From contig CM082589.2 of NCBI GenBank assembly GCA_040954595.2, positions 3,596,001-3,660,000 of the forward strand: a stretch of 64,000 nucleotides of DNA, in the 5' to 3' direction. A model generated the notes under the pieces. The model worked only from the letters and a program-made list of their open reading frames with translations. It had not been told where the DNA came from and did no database searches. The first letter of the stretch is position 1. Every line of letters begins with the position of its first letter. Positions 46,001 through 51,200 of this stretch are shown one piece after another. The stretch comes from Balanoglossus misakiensis (taxonomy: Eukaryota > Hemichordata). Both the position numbers and the translations under genes were made by a program.

Positions 46001-48188
46001 AAAACTACACTAAGAACCGCACACACATGAACAAGATGCCACGCCTGCAAAACATTAGTTTATTATAACAGAAAAAAAAACAAAGGAAAAAATTAATAGC
46101 ATTAGCAGTTAGCAACAAGACACAAACACAGAAGACTTTTCTACAGACAAGCATGTAACACATGTAATTGACTGCTAGCATTTCTGACAGGTCAGTATTT
46201 CTGCATATTGACCTGAAGGTAGCAAGCTGCATTGCATGTACATGTACAGTGTGCACACTATGAAAAGATTTTGGTGACTTGTACATGCTACAGTGTGCAA
46301 CTGAGAAATCAGCTGGTAGGAATTTATTCATACCTCATCATGCTTCCAGTGCTGCGGCAAAAGTAAAGAGAGAGGTGACAGAAAACAGGATTAGTATTCG
46401 TAAGAATTTTTTTCAACAAATTGAAGAATATAGTCACATTTGTGAGCGCCTGCCACACAGGGTTTATATATTTGAAAACAAAACAAAATAAAAGTCAAAG
46501 GCAAGACGGAAAGAAAAGGTTATATTATACATGTATGCAAAAACATTTTTATAAGAACAGATGACAGTACAAATTGTGATACATAGAACATGTTTATATT
46601 AAGATTGACATGGATCTGATATTCAAAATCTTGAGTTTGACTTGGAGAGAATGTGTAATATGTGGACAGCCCAGATTTGTCACCTTGTATGTTGCTAAGA
46701 TTGTGTATGATGGATGTGTTGCCTACACCAGAAGACAGACTGTACAGTGTCAAGAGTCTTGCAGAATAAAATCATACAATGAAGCCCAAGTCTCCATAAA
46801 AGTTTCAATATTGATGATAGCCCTTATCACAAGTGAAAATGAAAGTTAGTTCACTAGACACAGCGTTCAATCACTGTTTTCAACTATTCAACCCTGCTGC
46901 ATCAGATAACACCATTGTCCTGAATGGATGACGTAAAGTCAAAGTGTACAGTCTGGATGGAGAACTGGACCAATCATACAGCTACATGTATGAGACAAAC
47001 AAATATGGGTGACTGGTTGCCGACCTCTTAAAATAGCAAAAAATGCAACACCTCGGGGGAAATAGGGCTGGCAGCATTAAATCAAACACAAGGTTGATTG
47101 TAAAAGTTATTTTGAAAAAAAACATGGGGGATCCCTGGATGCCTAGTGAGCACTGCTGCACAAACACAAAAGAAACCACAACAATTTCATTAACATTCAT
47201 GTCAAAGGTCGTCACAAAGTTAGACCCCAGACCCATATATCTCACACAAGACCCTCCCATTTATACGCTTTACACAGTGGCAATAACCTGGATTTCACCT
47301 CCAGGTGACCAAAAAGAACGGGTCAACACAAAACCATCTTAGATTATCAATCACGACATGAGCCAATCTGAGACATTTTGAAAAATGAATAAAAAGAAGT
47401 TATTTTCTTATTAATGAACAGGAAGATCCTTTATTTTTTTATTACCCTGAGCAGCTGCATGTCCATCAATAAATACTACTATATTGTTGGTTCTAAAATC
47501 ACTTGCTCAGAAACTTAAAGAACCGACAACTTGCTTTATATCACAATGAATCATGGGAGTTCCTTCAATGAATTGTGGGACTTTTCCATTTCCCTACCTG
47601 CAGACGATCTGTCCAGTTCAATGAATAGGTACACTTGAAGTTTTTATTCTAGTTCAGGAAATGTCTGTCTGTCTCTCACTATTTTAAGTTGGGACATAGA
47701 GGGAACTGAGGTTGGAATGATTAAAGTTTACCCCTTTTCTTTTTCACCTAGATGTAATTATTGAACTTAGAGGGGTATTGCCTTCTTTGGGTACATGACC
47801 TTTAGCTCGAATTCTTACCTTCTCTTACATATATATACGTACACTTGACCTTTAACCTCATGTACAGCCAATGTATTCCGGATAATGTAAACTCTGTACG
47901 AGTCAGTTGACATTAGGCAACGTGACGTTGTCATTCTGATATGTGATATGACTTCCATTCATAATCATGGTCAACATTTACACATGATTTGTGTGTCTGG
48001 GCTTGAGTAAACAGCTTAAGATTGATTCTAATTTCCGATGAGTCACTAAAAGATCTGAACCCAATTGTGATATCAATCACACCCATTGTGCAAAAAATGG
48101 GAGAGAGAGAAAATAACACTTTTGTCTTACCCTCCATCTGTTCCATAGAGATGGCATCACATAGTACAAGTTCTTCGCTGGGTGCCAT
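1..48188 (-). CDS. MACF1: Spectraplakin (MACF1/dystonin/Shot/VAB-10 family), spliced, 3' end beyond window
   Basis: Giant cytoskeletal cross-linker. The family binds F-actin through tandem CH domains, uses a plakin domain for junction and membrane partners, and binds microtubules through a C-terminal Gas2 region that is not in this window. I assembled 37 core exons from 45194 down to the left edge; every junction keeps frame with GT donors and AG acceptors. Order: CH1 (partial), CH2, plakin domain with SH3, Ser/Pro linker, about 90 plectin repeats in one exon, about four rod spectrin repeats, then a second plectin-repeat exon. About 7,200 codons are visible. Diagnostic stretches include [44 protein letters not shown] and [17 protein letters not shown]. 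The symbol means the family: an invertebrate gene would be co-orthologous to MACF1 and DST. Two internal first exons and one upstream candidate are listed separately. Family assignment is very secure; the full isoform set is inferred. Confidence 0.95.
1225..1371 (-). CDS. Rod spectrin-repeat exon, 49 codons, Val/Thr-rich end
   Basis: 147 nt, phase 0 to 0. [20 protein letters not shown] has the usual helix-A layout but no Trp in the expected place. The second half, [20 protein letters not shown], is beta-like Val/Thr-rich and resembles plectin-repeat linkers rather than a helix. The acceptor is TTTTTAG|GCG. Confidence 0.85.
1590..1808 (-). CDS. Rod spectrin-repeat exon, 73 codons
   Basis: 219 nt, phase 0 to 0. 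[20 protein letters not shown] and a Lys-rich helix turn ([20 protein letters not shown]) to [16 protein letters not shown]. It is the second half of the third rod repeat. Confidence 0.92.
1902..2057 (-). CDS. Rod spectrin-repeat exon, 52 codons
   Basis: 156 nt, phase 0 to 0. [20 protein letters not shown] then [20 protein letters not shown] carries the helix-A Trp of the third rod repeat. Confidence 0.92.
2185..2421 (-). CDS. Rod spectrin-repeat exon, 79 codons
   Basis: 237 nt, phase 0 to 0. [20 protein letters not shown] through [20 protein letters not shown] to a GAG|GTAAGT donor. It is paralogous to the exon at 4357 ([20 protein letters not shown]). Confidence 0.93.
2549..2632. repeat. 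Degenerate CTCA/CACA microsatellite
   Basis: ACTCACTCACTCACTCACTC followed by imperfect CTCA and CACA units. Confidence 0.85.
3267..3349. repeat. Short element with terminal inverted repeats, copy 1 (MITE-like)
   Basis: 83 bp, starting CCCTTTCACC and ending GGTGAAAGGG. The interior has CCAAACTCATT, TCTATGGTAAA and GGAACTGGGG. A diverged copy lies at 60740-60827. Flanks are TTAA and CTAA, so a TTAA target duplication is only suggestive. Confidence 0.6.
3999..4145 (-). CDS. Rod spectrin-repeat exon, 49 codons
   Basis: 147 nt, phase 0 to 0. [20 protein letters not shown] (helix A with Trp) then [20 protein letters not shown]. It has the same size and layout as the exon at 5006. Confidence 0.92.
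4357..4587 (-). CDS. Rod spectrin-repeat exon, 77 codons
   Basis: 231 nt, phase 0 to 0. [20 protein letters not shown], then helices to [20 protein letters not shown]. It completes the repeat started at 5152. Confidence 0.93.
5006..5152 (-). CDS. Rod spectrin-repeat exon, 49 codons
   Basis: 147 nt, phase 0 to 0. [20 protein letters not shown] begins a spectrin repeat with its conserved Trp, then [20 protein letters not shown] and LTQQLRDHE. It follows the giant exon, and since it is phase 0 it can also follow the plakin exon at 24450. Confidence 0.9.
5608..21042 (-). CDS. Giant 15.4-kb exon: Ser/Pro linker plus about 90 plectin-like repeats
   Basis: A single exon of 15,435 nt (5,145 codons), phase 0 to 0, opening [16 protein letters not shown] after TTTCTCTTTCGCAG. 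Residues 1 to about 828 are low-complexity Pro/Ser/Thr/Lys-rich. The rest is plectin-like repeats of about 38 residues, each a beta-hairpin and helix pair with the pattern [IV]-x-[DH]-P-x-[TS]-G...EA...GLID...A...LL...GG. By eye there are about 16 before the array, 54 in nine tandem units and about 22 after it. In MACF1b, Shot and VAB-10A such repeats bind intermediate filaments or junction partners; MACF1b has far fewer. The donor GAG|GTGATT is weak. Being phase 0/0, the whole exon can be skipped, as in MACF1a versus MACF1b. Confidence 0.97.
5620..8760 (-). repeat. Divergent plectin-like repeats after the tandem array (about 22)
   Basis: From [20 protein letters not shown] to [20 protein letters not shown] there are about 22 repeats. 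Near the end they are spaced by Thr/Val/Glu-rich linkers (for example [19 protein letters not shown]) and become single repeats rather than triplets. The exon ends with [12 protein letters not shown]. Confidence 0.85.
8849..16651 (-). repeat. Nine-copy, 867-bp tandem array within the coding exon
   Basis: Equivalent sites recur at 9517, 10384, 11251, 12118, 12985, 13852, 14719, 15586 and 16453: a constant step of 867 bp, or 289 codons. Each unit runs from [20 protein letters not shown] to [20 protein letters not shown] and holds six plectin-like repeats as two triplets. The triplets are separated by a linker ([20 protein letters not shown]) and preceded by another ([20 protein letters not shown]). 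The copies differ at only a few codons each. The last copy (about 8849-9700) is the most diverged at its end. Frame is intact in all nine. Confidence 0.96.
16652..18555 (-). repeat. Divergent plectin-like repeats before the tandem array (about 16)
   Basis: From [20 protein letters not shown] to [21 protein letters not shown] count about 16 repeats of roughly 38 residues, each distinct. They include an aberrant one ([20 protein letters not shown]) lacking the DP-TG core, which recurs on the other side of the array. Confidence 0.85.
18556..21042 (-). other. Low-complexity Pro/Ser/Thr/Lys-rich linker in the giant exon
   Basis: About 828 residues. The basic first part has many Ser-Pro sites ([33 protein letters not shown]), like phosphorylated neurofilament or microtubule-associated tails. 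It also has an eight-Thr run, a doubled SPFEIIPTP motif near 19110-19200, and more acidic Ser/Thr-rich stretches. No folded domain is recognised. It is probably disordered; any microtubule role is a guess. Confidence 0.85.
21043..24449 (-). other. 3.4-kb intron before the giant exon
   Basis: AT-rich. It has a GGT/ACC triplet run near 21209-21227 and no exon-like reading frame with splice sites on either strand that I could support. Confidence 0.6.
21209..21227. repeat. GGT triplet microsatellite
   Basis: About six GGT units close to the 3' splice site of the giant exon. Confidence 0.85.
24450..24650 (-). CDS. Last plakin-domain exon before the giant exon
   Basis: 201 nt, phase 0 to 0. [20 protein letters not shown] and [20 protein letters not shown] form helices ending [13 protein letters not shown]. 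Both neighbours are phase 0, so it could join the giant exon or skip straight to 5152 in frame. Confidence 0.93.
24827..24910 (-). CDS. Plakin-domain exon ([20 protein letters not shown])
   Basis: 84 nt, phase 0 to 0. [20 protein letters not shown] then NQFIQAAE is the [15 protein letters not shown] helix typical of plakin and rod repeats. Confidence 0.94.
24911..26482 (-). other. 1.6-kb intron, nothing recognised
   Basis: No coding segment matches the plakin helices expected here, and the flanking exons join in frame without one. Confidence 0.6.
26483..26642 (-). CDS. Plakin-domain exon ([20 protein letters not shown])
   Basis: 160 nt, phase 2 in and 0 out. [20 protein letters not shown] is the Trp-bearing first helix of a spectrin repeat, like YRACHGTLIKWIEETTAQQE. 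Donor AAG|GTTGGT. Confidence 0.92.
26891..27069 (-). CDS. Plakin-domain exon ([20 protein letters not shown])
   Basis: 179 nt, phase 0 in and 2 out. It encodes a long helix followed by [20 protein letters not shown], the end of a spectrin-type repeat (RYQEKGSQLQERWHRV in MACF1). Confidence 0.92.
27359..27497 (-). CDS. Plakin-domain exon ([20 protein letters not shown])
   Basis: 139 nt, phase 2 in and 0 out. [20 protein letters not shown] aligns with YLNKLKTVDVIVRSIQDAELLVKGYE in MACF1. A Gln-rich tail ends KLQ|GTAGGT. Confidence 0.93.
27679..27854 (-). CDS. Plakin-domain exon ([20 protein letters not shown])
   Basis: 176 nt, phase 0 in and 2 out. It is a spectrin-type helix pair with the Trp-containing helix [20 protein letters not shown]. 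The donor CAGAC|GTGAGT is strong. Confidence 0.92.
28114..28268 (-). CDS. Plakin-domain exon ([20 protein letters not shown])
   Basis: 155 nt, phase 1 in and 0 out. [20 protein letters not shown] then [10 protein letters not shown] continues the coiled helices of the C-terminal half of the plakin domain. Confidence 0.92.
28446..28629 (-). CDS. Plakin-domain exon ([20 protein letters not shown])
   Basis: 184 nt, phase 0 in and 1 out. It encodes two helices, [20 protein letters not shown] and [20 protein letters not shown], ending ACAT|GTAAGAA. It matches the HQIMKNLQAHYEDFL to VEACKARFQHLMKSM portion of MACF1. Confidence 0.93.
28860..28986 (-). CDS. Plakin-domain exon ([20 protein letters not shown])
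   Basis: 127 nt, phase 2 in and 0 out. [20 protein letters not shown] is the plakin helix following SH3 (MACF1 SYQKVMALWHQLHVNTKSL). Confidence 0.95.
29280..29434 (-). CDS. Plakin SH3-domain exon
   Basis: 155 nt, phase 0 in and 2 out. It reads [20 protein letters not shown], then [20 protein letters not shown] and [12 protein letters not shown]. This is the SH3 fold embedded in the fifth spectrin-type repeat of plakins. KWKV and [12 protein letters not shown] are signature residues. Confidence 0.97.
29764..29910 (-). CDS. Plakin-domain exon, end of helix and start of the SH3 domain
   Basis: 147 nt, phase 0 to 0. [20 protein letters not shown] is a helix. [20 protein letters not shown] and [11 protein letters not shown] enter the SH3 core (ALCDY motif), matching VKAVCDYRQIE in MACF1. 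SH3 continues in the next exon. Confidence 0.95.
30108..30230 (-). CDS. Plakin-domain exon ([20 protein letters not shown])
   Basis: 123 nt, phase 0 to 0. [20 protein letters not shown] is homologous to FFSDARELESFLRNLQDSI. The acceptor CCATAAG is unusual in using AAG after a T-rich tract. Confidence 0.92.
30328..30423 (-). CDS. Plakin-domain exon ([20 protein letters not shown])
   Basis: 96 nt, phase 0 to 0. [20 protein letters not shown] then [12 protein letters not shown] is the conserved plakin helix QSQLQWMKQLCLCVEQHVKE. Confidence 0.96.
30424..31816 (-). other. 1.4-kb intron with TTTG microsatellite
   Basis: Holds a (TTTG)n run at 30865-30892 and a short internal near-duplication of an ACAGTGGA-type phrase near 31180-31225. 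No exon seen. Confidence 0.65.
30865..30892. repeat. TTTG tetranucleotide microsatellite
   Basis: Seven perfect TTTG units. Confidence 0.95.
31817..31921 (-). CDS. Plakin-domain exon ([20 protein letters not shown])
   Basis: 105 nt, phase 0 to 0. [20 protein letters not shown] then [15 protein letters not shown] matches LTMELEEKQDVFRSLQDTAELL-LENHPA in MACF1, directly after the WLNDKEE repeat. Confidence 0.94.
31922..33226 (-). other. 1.3-kb intron, nothing recognised
   Basis: The flanking plakin exons are directly consecutive in the family alignment, so no exon is expected. Confidence 0.65.
33227..33388 (-). CDS. Plakin-domain exon ([20 protein letters not shown])
   Basis: 162 nt, phase 0 to 0. 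[20 protein letters not shown] then [19 protein letters not shown] matches the hallmark plakin repeat TAELIWLNEKEEEELAYDWSD. Confidence 0.96.
33638..33715 (-). CDS. Plakin-domain exon ([20 protein letters not shown])
   Basis: 78 nt, phase 0 to 0. The exon reads [20 protein letters not shown] then TYASLL, matching the MACF1 helix that ends YAETLGKLETQYCKLKETS. Donor CTG|GTAGGT. Confidence 0.92.
33873..34001 (-). CDS. Plakin-domain exon ([20 protein letters not shown])
   Basis: 129 nt, phase 0 to 0. [20 protein letters not shown] corresponds to MACF1 EWGNDLPSVELQLETQQHIH, a highly recognisable plakin helix. Confidence 0.94.
34146..34335 (-). CDS. Plakin-domain exon ([20 protein letters not shown])
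   Basis: 190 nt, phase 2 in and 0 out. [16 protein letters not shown] is the end of a spectrin-type repeat. [20 protein letters not shown] starts the next one. The order matches MACF1 RVMRLQDELVTLRLEC followed by the next helix. Confidence 0.93.
34526..34614 (-). CDS. Plakin-domain exon ([20 protein letters not shown])
   Basis: 89 nt, phase 0 in and 2 out. [20 protein letters not shown] then IYKR aligns with MACF1 residues around the DENYYQLEELAFRVMRL segment. Acceptor TTACAG; donor AAAAG|GTAATT. Confidence 0.9.
34780..34948 (-). CDS. Plakin-domain exon ([20 protein letters not shown])
   Basis: 169 nt, phase 2 in and 0 out. It encodes [20 protein letters not shown] plus a helical tail [20 protein letters not shown], equivalent to the MACF1 LERLELLLQIANKI helix and the next one. 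Confidence 0.92.
35157..35287 (-). CDS. Plakin-domain exon ([20 protein letters not shown])
   Basis: 131 nt, phase 0 in and 2 out. [20 protein letters not shown] matches the PQGYHPNDVEEEWGKLIIEM region of MACF1. The donor is AAG|GTGGGT. Confidence 0.93.
35499..35714 (-). CDS. Plakin-domain exon, first spectrin-type repeat
   Basis: 216 nt, phase 0 to 0: [20 protein letters not shown], then [20 protein letters not shown] and [19 protein letters not shown]. It matches the MACF1 segment starting RWQEYQSRVDSLIPWI with SFPQNPVELK. The acceptor follows a long T-rich tract. Splice choice at GAATAG|GAGAGA is inferred. Confidence 0.92.
36321..36427 (-). CDS. CH2 exon 3 ([20 protein letters not shown])
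   Basis: 107 nt, phase 1 in and 0 out. [20 protein letters not shown] then [16 protein letters not shown] ends CH2 and begins the plakin domain. [12 protein letters not shown] is an extremely conserved spectraplakin motif. Confidence 0.97.
36703..36818 (-). CDS. CH2 exon 2 ([20 protein letters not shown])
   Basis: 116 nt, phase 2 in and 1 out. [20 protein letters not shown] is followed by [18 protein letters not shown], the usual CH2 NLE-AF-VAE-GV-LLDAED motif string. Acceptor TCTCCCAACAG; donor GAAG|GTGAGT. Confidence 0.96.
36988..37154 (-). CDS. CH2 exon 1 ([20 protein letters not shown])
   Basis: 167 nt, phase 0 in and 2 out. It encodes [20 protein letters not shown], then [21 protein letters not shown] and [14 protein letters not shown]. 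This is the linker and most of CH2, with the conserved W, GV and F-NAIIHR positions of spectraplakin CH2. Confidence 0.96.
37155..39832 (-). other. Intron between the MGAKLCGC exon and CH2
   Basis: 2.7 kb of AT-rich sequence without a recognisable exon. Confidence 0.6.
39833..39997 (-). CDS. Alternative first exon with acylation-type N-terminus ([11 protein letters not shown]...)
   Basis: ATG at 39997 opens 55 codons: [19 protein letters not shown], then a Ser/Arg-rich stretch (RSSSRSNR), ending VDEEKNDEN at donor AAT|GTGGGT, phase 0. It would join the CH2 exon in frame and give a second CH2-only isoform. Gly2 followed by Cys6 and Cys8 resembles myristoylated and palmitoylated membrane anchors. 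A mammalian dystonin isoform is reported to carry a putative myristoylation motif at a unique N-terminus. A short upstream ORF (MADTVAGTA...) is present. The donor is moderate and acylation is inferred. Confidence 0.55.
39998..40180 (-). promoter_or_regulatory. CpG-rich leader/promoter candidate for the MGAKLCGC exon
   Basis: An abrupt CpG-rich patch in AT-rich intron, just upstream of the MGAKLCGC start. On the minus strand it holds CAAAATGGCCGACACGG near 40150, a YY1-like start-site element, which also opens a 17-codon upstream ORF. No TATA box is seen. Confidence 0.4.
40181..43282 (-). other. Intron between the two internal first exons
   Basis: 3.1 kb. I see no exon, RNA gene or strong repeat in it. 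Confidence 0.55.
43283..43330 (-). CDS. Alternative first exon for a CH2-only isoform ([16 protein letters not shown])
   Basis: ATG at 43330 in a strong context (CTCAAGATGG) opens 16 codons ending in ATG|GTGAGT, a strong phase-0 donor. It lies in the intron between CH1 and CH2 and would join ISDIIVAGQ in frame, bypassing CH1. CH2-only isoforms from internal promoters are known in mammalian dystonin and MACF1 and in Shot. A short upstream ORF (MVHFS, stop) lies in the leader. There is no direct homology evidence for the peptide. Confidence 0.55.
43331..43560 (-). promoter_or_regulatory. Putative internal promoter/leader for the CH2-only exon
   Basis: Upstream of the MVDSYRP start and richer in CpG than its intron surroundings. 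It contains a perfect 12-bp palindrome, CCACACGTGTGG (43455-43466), with a CACGTG E-box about 125 bp from the ATG. No TATA box was noticed. The promoter role is inferred from the position of the first exon. Confidence 0.3.
43561..44581 (-). other. Upstream part of the CH1-CH2 intron
   Basis: 1.0 kb with no supported coding segment. Confidence 0.6.
44582..44674 (-). CDS. CH1 last exon ([20 protein letters not shown])
   Basis: 93 nt, phase 0 to 0. It carries [20 protein letters not shown] and ends IWTIILHFQ, the signature end of CH1 and start of the CH1-CH2 linker. The donor CAG|GTTAGT is good. It splices across 7.4 kb to the CH2 exon at 37154. Confidence 0.97.
44833..44910 (-). CDS. CH1 exon ([20 protein letters not shown])
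   Basis: 78 nt, phase 0 to 0, reading [16 protein letters not shown] then [10 protein letters not shown]. This is the actin-binding-site segment of CH1, almost identical to plectin and MACF1. The donor AAG|GTAAGT is perfect. Confidence 0.96.
45105..45194 (-). CDS. CH1 exon ([20 protein letters not shown])
   Basis: 90 nt, phase 0 to 0. It encodes the strongly conserved CH1 core [26 protein letters not shown]. The acceptor TTTTATTTCAG and donor ATT|GTAAGT are clear. It matches the plectin/MACF1 segment between the 2alpha insertion point and the PREKGRMRFH exon. Confidence 0.95.
45195..46333 (-). other. CH1 intron with a GTTGT-rich stretch
   Basis: 1.1 kb, including a TGTTGTG-rich run at about 45559-45592. 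Read carefully for the missing CH1 start exon; none was found. Confidence 0.6.
46334..46351 (-). CDS. 18-nt microexon in CH1 (H-W-K-H-D-E), plectin exon-2alpha-like
   Basis: Minus strand TTTGCCGCAG|CACTGG...GATGAG|GTATGA: a good acceptor, six codons HWKHDE, phase 0 on both sides, and a fair donor. It lies upstream of the [12 protein letters not shown] exon. Plectin has an optional microexon (2alpha, recalled as HWRAE) at the same point of CH1, just before the [12 protein letters not shown] segment. The shared HW start, size and phase make homology likely. Skipping it keeps frame. Confidence 0.6.
46352..48130 (-). other. Intron where the first CH1 exon would be expected
   Basis: 1.8 kb. The conserved KKTFTKWxNKH segment would leave an obvious reverse-complement signature; I read this stretch and did not find it. 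Confidence 0.55.
48131..48188 (-). CDS. Candidate first coding exon of the spectraplakin
   Basis: ATG at 48188 opens 19 codons plus one base ([15 protein letters not shown]...) ending at a strong donor, GGAGG|GTAAGAC. The phase-1 end fits what I recall of the first coding exons of plectin and spectraplakins, which join a CH1 exon beginning in phase 1. An in-frame TAA lies two codons upstream of the ATG, so this is a start rather than internal coding. A second ATG in another frame at 48211 sits in an AAATGGCGGG context and reads 27 codons to the same donor in phase 0. No homology supports either peptide, and the expected CH1 start exon was not found downstream, so this is a plausible but unproven 5' exon. 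Confidence 0.4.
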
Positions 48189-48240
48189 ATGTTACCTAAA
48201 ATACCCGCCATTTCGGTTTTCCAGCACAAATATGCAAAAA
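48189..48240 (-). promoter_or_regulatory. Possible start-site region upstream of the candidate first exon
   Basis: On the minus strand this holds GAAATGGCGGG, a YY1-like element often found just inside animal transcription starts, about 20 bases before the MAPSEEL start. No TATA box is visible. It could equally be the end of an intron, since TATTTTAG precedes GTAACATATG. Confidence 0.2.
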
Positions 48241-51200
48241 GACTGATATCTTGACATATTTCACTGAATAAGCAGTATTAAATTTGGTGCAAAAATTCCC
48301 CGCAATGTTCGGCAGACAACAAAAATTTCCTAGACCGTTCACATCTCCTGGATGAAGAGGGGTAAAATCCTATCAGTGTGACCAGAATCCAAACTGAGTC
48401 CACCCTTTCTTAAAACGAGCCAACAGCTGTTCCAGTTTAAATAGAAACTAACCGCTTAAAAGTACCAGTCAATGACAGCTCTTCCACTGCTGTTTCCCTG
48501 CCGTGACTGTAAACTGATATCATACATCATATTTTACACATGCCCTCTGCCCTTAAGCATTCATTATTGACACGGTTCCAGCAGTGCAAATCGGTTGTTG
48601 TAGTGATAACCTATTTTACTTTGACCTTGGTTGGACTTACGTACTGTAATCTTGTCCTGACAAAACAGAGATAAAACGATGAAAAGTGCAAGAGAGGTGA
48701 ACAGAGGGCAGGGTAAACTGCGACACCGTTTCTGTAATGATATATGCACCCATAAATAACTTTCATCAATATGTGCATGTATTATTGAGGACAAGCTGGT
48801 CTTAGTTTCAACATGCAAGGATTAGGAATGAGCCGAATTCACTGTGTCTACACCACCACATTATCCAATGAACTGGCTCAAAGACACGTGTAAAGCAGCC
48901 CTTCGAAGAGTTCAAAGTTATCCCGGTCAAACAAGTCCACAAAGTGATAGTCGCGAGAATTGAAGGACAGGGTCACACACAGCTGTCTGGACATCTGGTC
49001 AGCAGTCGACTTAGTGTAGCCTCCCTAAACAGCGCCGCCACATGACCAATTCTGGGCAGCCACCAAGTTCATGACGCAAGTTGGTCCTCAACACAATACA
49101 GCACGGACCACAGAGGTAGATGTTCTGCACAAAACATACATCCGGCTACAAACAACACTGGAGACAAGTTCTCAGGTCATGACCCTGAGACAATACCCCA
49201 TCTCGAAAGACTGACCTTTCAGTCCCCCAAGACTCCAGAGTACCTCTTTGTGTCTAATCCCCCCGGTGTCAAAAGCCACAATTTTATCTCATCAGAACTC
49301 TCAAGTACTCCCGGCTAGGAAAATTACTTTTGTGACAAGAGTCGTATCAGATCACTCAGTCTGGGTAACATGGCTACTTACAAACTATATATATGTAAAG
49401 ACAGGTTGAATAACCTTTTCCAGCAATGTAAACCATTCTATTATCGCTGCTGAGGATAAAGTTTCACAAGACGGAGGAAATGCAACCACTTGGAGGAGCA
49501 TGGCGATGTGACGTGACAAGAATGCTCAAGAAGCCTAACCATTAAATGCTCTTCACACGCAAGGTGTCTGTGTGTCTTTGTTGGTTCGGTCGGACTAATT
49601 AAAAAACTGATGCAGACCAGAGTAGCATTATTGCACTGCACAAAAACTTTTCTTTGAGCAGTCATACATTACACTGCACGTCTACTCATGGTGATCTCTT
49701 ATGAATGCAAACCGATATGAGCCTGAAGTCATACATGTACGGTGTCACGGAAGTCACGAGACTTGGCAAGTTTTAGAAAGTTTTTTTCTTTCAAATATCT
49801 TACAAAAGAACTCCCCAGTGGTAGCTTGCACTACAGCTGAATAGCAATTAGATTGGCACAAGAGAGTTTGGGCCAAAAAACATCAGACATTGGTCTTTGC
49901 CCAGTCTCTTCCCTCAACCACTGAAAAAAATTTGTACAAAAACATTTTTGTCCATAGTTGTTAAAATTCACAACATCTCCTCAGCTCTCAACAGCGCTTC
50001 AACTGGAATTTGTCTTGAGTCCCAAAAAATCAGTCAGCATGTCTGCTAGATAACTTTCACTTTAACTCGCTGCTTGTTATCTAGTCATGTGAGACCTATC
50101 ACACACGCTTTGAATTTCTTCAACAGTTTATGGTTAGCTTGTGCGTGACTTGCATAGTTTCTCTTCAGCCGTCATCCCTGATCCGAAGAACAAATCACAC
50201 GCATTAAACACAAATGCGAAAGTAAATTCTCTTTAATTCTGCCAAATTTCACAAACTCTAACCAAGGAGTAACAAATGGCTGCCGTCTCCTTTCGAACAA
50301 AAACCCAAGTTACATCACAAGCAGAATTCGTGACCCTGTCACAGACTTGCCTCGCCCAGCGGCAGACAGACGCAAATTACAATAACTCATCCAGACTCTT
50401 GGCAAAATTTCAACTCTTTATTGTGTCTGCTTCAATTACGCATCCCAGAGTAGCTGTGTCAGCTACTGCTGGTATGAGGCAATATATCTCACAGGACCCT
50501 CATCAACCAGCTTGTAAACATGCCAACATCGAACTAAATATATCCCTCTCTCAGGTAAAAAAGGAAACAGTGCAATGTGACTGACAGGTGCAGTACCATA
50601 CTACCATACTGTCAAATTTCTCAAAGTGTACATTTCTGATTTTAACATATTATTTTCCATCAGGTTTTTTTAATTACAGCTGCTAATTCAAACATTGTGG
50701 CACACATGTGTTGGAAATTAATGAAAAAGTTGGGTCTTTTACAGGAAAGGCCTTTTGGCAAACACTCCCAGATAATCAGGCCACAGTGACATACATGTAA
50801 CGTAATAATTTCAGGTTGCTATGATTCCACTTAACAGTGCCAATATGTCACTATCAGTATCAGTGAATCGTCAGGTGCACCCACTGCTAAAAGTTCTCCC
50901 GACCTTTGACATACACTTGGCTTCCTGATAACCCTGAGACACAAAAAGGCTGCCCTCTACAGGTCAATGTACGCTCATGCTTCAGATCCAAAAGCCAATT
51001 ACAAGCACCCCCTCCCAATTCATTACAGACTCAACCCTGATTATTCAACATCATCAAATTTACGACTGGTACTCTTATTATTAGTGAAGTACTTGTATAC
51101 ATCTGTGGGCCCAAAGGGAACGCAACAAAAGCCAATGACAATGAATGAAAAACACCTCAAGAAACAGGACGAGCAGTTTCCTTTATATTCATGAAAGAAC

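Noticed and set aside
45876-46331. Minus-strand frames up to 122 codons (near 45508-45876 and 46005-46331)
   Set aside because: Low-complexity or Cys/Phe-rich composition typical of chance frames in AT-rich intron, with no family match.
49441-49665. Frame containing SKWLHFLRLVKL considered as the missing CH1 exon
   Set aside because: The KW is not preceded by the Thr-Phe-Thr core or followed by the NKHL motif, and splice sites do not fit.
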